Source: Ceraceosorus guamensis
Lineage: Eukaryota > Basidiomycota > Exobasidiomycetes > Ceraceosorales > Ceraceosoraceae
DNA: 39,517 nt
Reading direction: 5' to 3'
Assembly: GCF_003144195.1 (NCBI RefSeq)
Contig: NW_020290121.1
Span: 1-39,517 of the forward strand
The notes under the pieces are model-generated. The model worked only from the letters and a program-made list of their open reading frames with translations. It did no database searches and had not been told where the DNA came from. Both the position numbers and the translations under genes were made by a program. Each line of letters begins with the position of its first letter. Position 1 is the stretch's first letter. Below are positions 34,153 to 39,517 of this stretch, piece by piece.

Positions 34153-35603
34153 CTAGGCAAAATGAGCAGGAGGAGGCGCGCCTCTTCCTCTTCCTTGTCC
34201 CCTACCTCTACCTCTTCCCCTTCCTTTTCCACCCCTCCCACCTCTTCCACCTCTCGGCGCCGATCCCACTTCTCCAAAAGTGCTCAGATTCAGACGCTCC
34301 TCTGCCAATCTGTTGGCTCTCGCGGTTCCCCTACCTCTACCGCCTCCGACTCCTTCATGAGCCCCGCCTCTGCTCTCTCCCGCGCCGGACGAAGCGTTTC
34401 TTGCACCTGCACCCGCAGCGCCCGGAACCCTTTCGTAGCGCTCCTTGACCTCGCTAGAGATCGAATCGAAGAAGCTGGTAGATTTATCGTAAAAGCTCTT
34501 TGGCTCTGCAGGAGGTGGCGGGATGGAGTCCAGTGATCCTGCTCCTCCCCCCCTTTCATTTCCATGGACGACGCCATCGGTCAAAAGTCCCACACTGTCC
34601 ACCTTGGGGGACAATGCGGCAGCTGCTCGATCCTTTTCAAACTTGGCATTGGCTGCTGCAAAGTCGAAATCCGCATCCGGTACAGCGATGGGCGAACGGT
34701 TGTCGAATACCGATCTACCACTTGCTCCTGCACCTGCGCGAGATGCATTTCTCTGATTGCGCGGAGAAGTGGCTCGCGCTGCATTCTTCCCATTCGTGCC
34801 TTCGACGGATTGTTGTTGACGAGCAGCGGCTGCTGCGGCGTGAGGAATGGCTGGCAGATTGGAAGGCGTCGTCCCGCTTGCTAGACCCGTTCGAGCAGTC
34901 GTGCTTGGCTTGGAAGCAGCAGATGCCGGGGCATACGATCCTTTTTGAGCTGCAGAATTTACTGAAAGGTTGGCCATGGACGAAGCGAGTCCATTGGTCG
35001 TCGTAGCGATTGCTGGGGCAGCAGATGCGACGGAGGGCACGGGTACGGGAGCAGCGGCTGGAGCAATTGTCGCTTTGGGTGCGGACGCCGGCGCAGTGGC
35101 AGCACTAGCAGCGGATGCCTGCTGTGGCGCTGGCGGTCGTTGAGATGACTGCGGGTAGAACGAAGCCTGAGTCAGCCTCGCGTAACCCCATCGAGCATGG
35201 TCTGCTACCACACCCGGGGGGTTCATCCTCGCCCCCCACCACCCGGAGCATGTGCCATCTCAAACTGCGCACACTGCGCCTCAAATCCACTCACACTTTG
35301 AATTGCAGGATCGACAAAAGCGGGAGGGGCATCAGGTTGAGCCTTGATGGGGTTAGGATCGTCGATTCTCAAGTCCTTGACATCTGCCGCTCTAAAGACG
35401 ATGAACTCGTACGTTCCATCCGAAGCTGGCATCTCATCCTGAGGCCTACCTTGAGCGGCCAATCGACCCTCTGTTCCGCAGGCTTTCACGTGTTCCAACG
35501 AGATTGTCGCTTCTTCGGAAGATAGAGAGGCTAATCTGCCTTGGTAGCGCACCTCCGACTTGGAGGTGAGGCTGATGAGCGCTCCGATAAAGTTGGCCGC
35601 CAT
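34153..35603 (-). CDS. SCD6: SCD6 / LSM14 / Sum2 translational repressor
   Basis: RNA-granule protein that represses translation initiation and promotes decapping through eIF4G, Dhh1 and Dcp2/Edc3-type contacts in the cytoplasm. The coding sequence is the complement of 34153-35166 and 35295-35603 (440 aa), with a 128-nt phase-0 intron. Domains seen in order: N-terminal LSm fold (MAANFIGALISLTSKSEVRY to EFIVFRAADVKDLRI, residues 1-85); a long Ala/Pro/Ser-rich linker; an FDF motif with VPDADFDFAAANAKFEKD (about 265-281); an FFD box SFYDKSTSFFDSIS (about 326-340); a TFG box NRLAEERLNLSTFGEV (about 388-403); and a C-terminal RGG tract (about 406-433) that binds RNA and eIF4G in homologs. All boxes are in the canonical order and intact. 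The start is fixed by the conserved LSm N-terminus and context ATCATGG. The upstream 5' region is shared with the divergent gene at 37077. Confidence 0.96.
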
Positions 35604-37076
35604 GATGGGCGAGGCAGGTGCAAAGGGCCTGCGAGGAGCGAGCAGAGAGGACCCCTTTTTTTTTGCTCTGATCGAAACCGCTGCTGGAAAGATTATGACG
35701 TGCAAGCGACACCGAGATGGTGGTAAGGAGCGATGATGGTCGGATGCGATTGCGCTGGAGGATTGGTTGATTTGTGCATGCTGGCTGGCTGGTGCGTGCG
35801 TGCGCGCGAGCCATGCACGCACGCGAAGATTCGTTGATACACAAGCGATTGCCAGCGCGAGGTTTGAGCGATGACTGCACGCGCTGTTTGTGCGATGAGC
35901 GAGTCACTGCTTCACGATCCACGCGTGCGCACGTCGTTCCCCCAAGCAACCCCGGCAATCTCATTGAAACCCCGCTTGCACACCAGCCTGCTCTACGTAC
36001 CACACATCAATCGTCCCCAATTCGATTGCCAGCCTCGGTAGAAATTTTTTGGCTTTACGTGCAGTGGCCGATGCAGACACTTCACTCAAAAGTCAAAAAA
36101 ACTCTATTCGAAGTCGGTCAAGTTGGTGTGGCGGTGTTACTAGAGACGGCAATCATGAACAAAGGCGCTTCATGAGTTGAAACTCACGTGCAGTCAGTCG
36201 GTCGGTCCAAGTGGGTGTGTTATTCGAGAATGGCAGGAATGGATATAGGGCGCGTTATGATTACTTGATCTTGGGAACCCGATCAGCAAATTGAGTCTGG
36301 GACTGCGTTGACATCATCTTGTCGCGCGCTTGCACACACACCCCGCCGACAGACTTTGTGGCATGAACATCCTCGATACGAATGACATATTTGGATACCT
36401 TCTGGCTTGCACGGCGAGATTGACCGAACGAACTGCTGTTTCTCAAAAGCACGTGAGCGAGAGCGAGAGCGAGAGCGTGGCCGGAACCGCGCAAGGATTG
36501 AAGAGATGTTTGAAGAAGCAACAATCAAGGCTATACTCGTGACTGCTGATCACGATCCATCGAATCATCGTGAGTTACGCGTCGATTCAGGGAAACCCGC
36601 CGGCCGGGTCAACGTGGTAATGATTCGCAATTCATGTTCACGTGTTAACACTCGAAAGGCGCGACGCGTGATGCGCGCTTGCTGATGCTTCAGAGGCATG
36701 ATAATGATAGCGGTGCGGTTTGAGAAGGTTCCGCCGCAGGGGCGAAGCGGGAGCGGGAGCGGGGCGGGGCGGGGCGGGAAGCATGTGTCGATGGGGTTCT
36801 GTAGCTGGAATGTCAATGTGAACATCAATGGTCAATGGCGATGGCTCGATCTTTTGGATCGAAGGTCTCGCTCCTCGCTCCTTGCTCCTGCCTCGAAACA
36901 CGCACACAACACATTCACGTTCGCTGGGCATGCTCCGGTGCAGTGCATTTCTTCAAACTCACAATTCGCTTCAGCACCTTGCCCGCGTCTAGACTCCGAG
37001 GCAGGCGAGCATAGTCGACCGACTTGGCAAGTTTGACTTCGACTAGCGATCACGGACATCTTGCTTGTCGGATGCC
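35604..37076. other. divergent region between SCD6 and the right-edge gene
   Basis: About 1.5 kb with two promoters. CACGTG cores are seen near 36184, 36451 and 36640. GAGAGC and GCGGGAGCGGG repeats lie near 36460 and 36750-36778. A minus-strand frame ending at 36261 is listed separately as a weak small-gene candidate. Nothing else is supported. Confidence 0.5.
36261..36524 (-). other. weak candidate small open frame or last exon
   Basis: The minus strand is open for 87 codons to a TAA at 36261. The last 50 or so residues (KVSKYVIRIEDVHATKSVGG, then VCVQARDKMMSTQSQ, ending VPKIK) have a balanced composition unlike the low-complexity frames around it. The upstream part reads through a GAGAGC repeat and looks random, so if real this may be a terminal exon or a small protein with another start. 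I recognise no family. Confidence 0.2.
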
Positions 37077-37979
37077 ATGCCCCCTGCCCGGCGTAGGCAG
37101 GATAATCACCTCCAGTCACGCTCCACTAAGTCAGCAACAGCATCAGCATCGTCCAGCTTCATCGTTCCTGATGCTGTCACCAGCACCAGCACCAGCACCA
37201 GCACCAGCACCATTGCAAGCCGTCCACCTGCACAAACTTCCCGCTCACGCCGACCCAAAGGTGAGAGAAGGACGAGGGCAAGGGGCAAAGGGAGAGCGAG
37301 GAGTGGAACGAGAACAAAGAGAACAGCTCCGAGCTCGTCTGATTTGAGCTCGAAGGAGAGCAGCGCGGAGGAGCAGCGTAGTGATTCTTTCGCATCGCCT
37401 TTTAAGGAGGCGGATGAGAGCGATGGCGAGGAAGAGGAAATGGCATTGCGAATGTCGGCTAGCATTGGACGCAGACGCAATCCTTCCAGAAGCATCGTCT
37501 TCTCGTCAGATGAGGATGAGAGCGAGGGCGAGGGCGAGAGCGAGGGTGAAAGTCAGGGCGAAAGCCAGAGTCGGAGTCCGGGTCGGCGTCAGAGTCAGAG
37601 TCAGAGTCAGAGTCGAAGTCAAAGTCAAAGTCAGGGCGAGAGTGGAGAAGAGGAGGAGGAGGAGGAAGAGAGCGAGGTGGATTGGACGAGCAGCAGCAGC
37701 GATGGAAGGCTTGAAAATCAGGTTCGAAGGAGAAGAGCAGCCGTCATCATTCCAACTCGTGTACGACAAGCAGTGTCGAGTGCGAGTGCGAGTGCGGGTG
37801 CAGCTCGATCTTCCAAAATGGCGGACGATGCTCGAGCGAAGACAAACAAGCTTCTGAACGGCACCACCACCTCCAATCAACAACAACATCAAAAACGACC
37901 GCAAGCCGCGCCCTCAGCTGCTCGTCCAGTCTGGCCAATCTTTCGAAACTTTGCACCTTCCAACTCCCATTCCACATCC

Positions 37980-38017
<38 letters not shown>

Positions 38018-39517
38018 CAATGCGAACTCGAATGCAAAGACTGAACAATCTTCTCAAGGTGCAGCGCCACCTCGCAAAAGGCAAAAGAGGGAATTGCAAG
38101 GATTGGCATTCTCTAGTCCGGGACCCAGGATGATGGCGAGCAGCCTCGATGGCGGCAGCGCTGCTACACTCGATCAAGAAGGGGCGAGCGGTGCAGGTGC
38201 GGGTGTGGGTGTGGGTGTGGGACGTAGGAGCAGCGCTAGAAAGCTTGCGCATGCCGCTCCCAAGCATGATTCCGTCAAAGCTGCTGCTGCTGCCCAACAG
38301 CATCAGATCAACGCAAATCCACTCAAATCCTCGCATTCCAACACACTTTACACCTCCAAATCCATCACAATGGCGAATGCGAACGGCCACCCACAACAAC
38401 AACAACAGCCATCTGCATCGACGCGCGTCCGCCGCGATCCTGCGCATCAGGACGATCATGCGGGCACTTTGCCCAACAAAAACGTCGCGGCGGTGGCGGT
38501 GGCGCAGGCGCAGGCGCAGGCGCGTGCACAGGGCGCGGGTGCGAGTGCCAGTGCGAGTGCGAGTGCGAGTGCGAGTGCGAAGCAGTCATACAGCAAGAAA
38601 GAAAAGGTGAGCAGCAAGCTGTCCGCGATCACGACCACAACCACCTCCAAATCGCCATCGAGATCGCGACGCACATCCTCGACCTCAAATTCAACGCTCC
38701 ACAACGGCAAGGCGAGACCTAGCAGAGAGAAGAGACCTTCGTCCAGGACTGGAGATCCTCAACTATACTTGCTCGCTCCTACCAGTCAGACTCGATCGAC
38801 CTCACCCGCAAAGGCTAGGGACGCATCTGCGTCTGCTGCTTCGTGCACCTCTTCTACCCACGACGACGGCGAGGTGCGAGCGTCGACTGACCTGGCAAAG
38901 CGAAAGAAATGCGGGTCTGGCTCTGCTGCGCGCACCAAGAGCAATCGTCGTGCTGGTGAGAAAGCTGCGCGGAAAGGATTGCCACTCGGCCTGAATTTCG
39001 ATTCGTCGGAGGAGGAGGAGGAGGAGCATCGTAGCAGCGACTCGCAAGATTGCTCCGACGAAGATTTGGCTTTGGCTTTGCCCCAATCGGCCCGTTCTTC
39101 ATCCGCCTTCATCTCTCCATCTCCTTCGCCCTCCGCCTCTTCCTCTTCTTCTTCTTCTTCATCTCCCTCATCTTCATGGGCCTTCTCCCACTCATCTCAC
39201 TCGCAGCCGAGACAGGGGAAAGAGGTCCAATTGGTGACGACGACGACGACGACGACGCTAGAGGATCTGCGCGAGCTGCGTCTGCGACGCATCAAGCGCG
39301 AGCTGCAGAGCGTGTACGAGCTGCACGACGAGTTGCTGAGAGAGTGCTTTCATTTGGAGAAATTCGTCACGCTGGTCGGCTTTGATCCGAAAGTGAGTCT
39401 ATGTTGCGAGATGGAGGGGGGGGGGGGGGAGACTCGGCAGGAGCGTTTGGGACTGTTTCCGGTGCGAGGTGGGGACTCGGCAGGAGCGTTGGGGATGTTT
39501 CTGATGCGAGAAGGGGA
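37077..39517 (+). CDS. N-terminal exon of a long Ser-rich, charged disordered protein (incomplete at the right edge)
   Basis: Not recognised. From an ATG at 37077 (GCCATGC) one frame stays open for 772 codons to 39392, where AAA is followed by the donor GTGAGT. The gene continues beyond the window. The product is rich in Ser, Arg, Gln and acidic runs, with dipeptide repeats Ser-Thr (near 37180-37210), Ser-Gln (near 37585-37640), Ala-Pro (near 37980-38016), Gly-Val, Ala-Gln and Ala-Ser (near 38540-38580). A basic cluster PPRKRQKRE could be a nuclear signal. Acidic patches include GEEEE and SSEEEEEEH. Just before the donor is the only ordered-looking part: a charged helix LEDLRELRLRRIKRELQSVY continuing to LHDELLRECFHLEKFVTLVG. 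This suggests a nuclear regulator with a coiled coil, but the conserved domains are probably in later exons that are not in view. Confidence 0.7.
38535..38580 (+). repeat. GCGAGT hexanucleotide repeat coding (Ala-Ser)n
   Basis: An in-frame six-base tandem repeat inside the right-edge gene, one of several dipeptide-coding tracts in that exon. The earlier tracts are AGCACC (Ser-Thr), CAGAGT (Gln-Ser) and GCTCCT (Ala-Pro). Confidence 0.85.
39393..39517 (+). other. start of intron 1 of the right-edge gene, with 43-bp tandem repeat
   Basis: Begins with GTGAGT at 39393. A G run lies at about 39415-39429, then two imperfect copies of a unit beginning GACTCGGCAGGAGCG at 39431 and 39474 (43-base period). 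No acceptor is reached before the window ends. Confidence 0.65.

Noticed and set aside
35604-36175. 133-codon plus-strand frame starting at 35774 next to SCD6
   Set aside because: Overlaps the likely SCD6 promoter, has a random composition with a GTGC-type repeat near its start, and no domain.
1-39517. tRNA and rRNA genes
   Set aside because: I looked by eye for B-box-like GTTCGAAYC and for paired stems in the intergenic regions. Matches such as the one near 33357 lacked a tRNA-like fold. A covariance-model scan would be decisive.

Overview
The window looks like about 40 kb of nuclear DNA from a basidiomycete fungus, probably a smut-related (Ustilaginomycotina-type) yeast or filament. This rests on the gene set (CTD-kinase cyclin, mitochondrial octapeptidyl peptidase, single-chain glutamate synthase, SSA-type Hsp70, Mis6/CENP-I, Scd6), on frequent short introns (64 to 128 nt, GT-AG) and on GC-rich DNA full of microsatellites. 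The species cannot be fixed by reading alone. I see no operons, plasmid, virus-like element, CRISPR array, tRNA or rRNA.

Layout from left to right: a C-type cyclin gene (CTK2-like, + strand, 500-3341); mitochondrial intermediate peptidase (OCT1, - strand, 4190-7093); NADH-type glutamate synthase (GLT1, - strand, 7691-14333); a 2-kb gene-free stretch upstream of GLT1; a Lys/Arg-rich protein of unknown function (- strand, 16336-17568); a divergent 1-kb promoter; a very large Ser/Arg/Glu-rich protein (+ strand, 18582-23632) with a possible split DOC-like fold; a cytosolic Hsp70 (+ strand, 24545-26636); a secreted pectin-methylesterase-like protein whose catalytic positions look replaced (+ strand, 27978-30036); the kinetochore protein CENP-I/Mis6 (- strand, 30234-33186); the translation repressor SCD6/LSM14 (- strand, 34153-35603); and the first exon of a long disordered nuclear-type protein (+ strand) that runs off the right edge (37077 to end).

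I rebuilt the exon structure of every gene by hand from reading-frame continuity and splice sites. All 18 introns proposed here start with GTG (14 GTGAGT, 2 GTGAGC, 2 GTGCGY), and every assembled complete coding sequence is a whole number of codons. The genes are mostly housekeeping genes that do not share a pathway. They cover transcription elongation (CTK2), mitochondrial import (OCT1), nitrogen assimilation (GLT1), protein folding (Hsp70), the centromere (CENP-I) and mRNA repression (SCD6). I found no convincing new multi-gene system. The most unusual items are the pseudo-enzyme-like secreted CE8 protein, the 1661-residue protein, the unknown Cys-rich/Lys-Arg-rich protein, dipeptide-coding hexanucleotide repeats in several genes, and shared palindromic promoter motifs.
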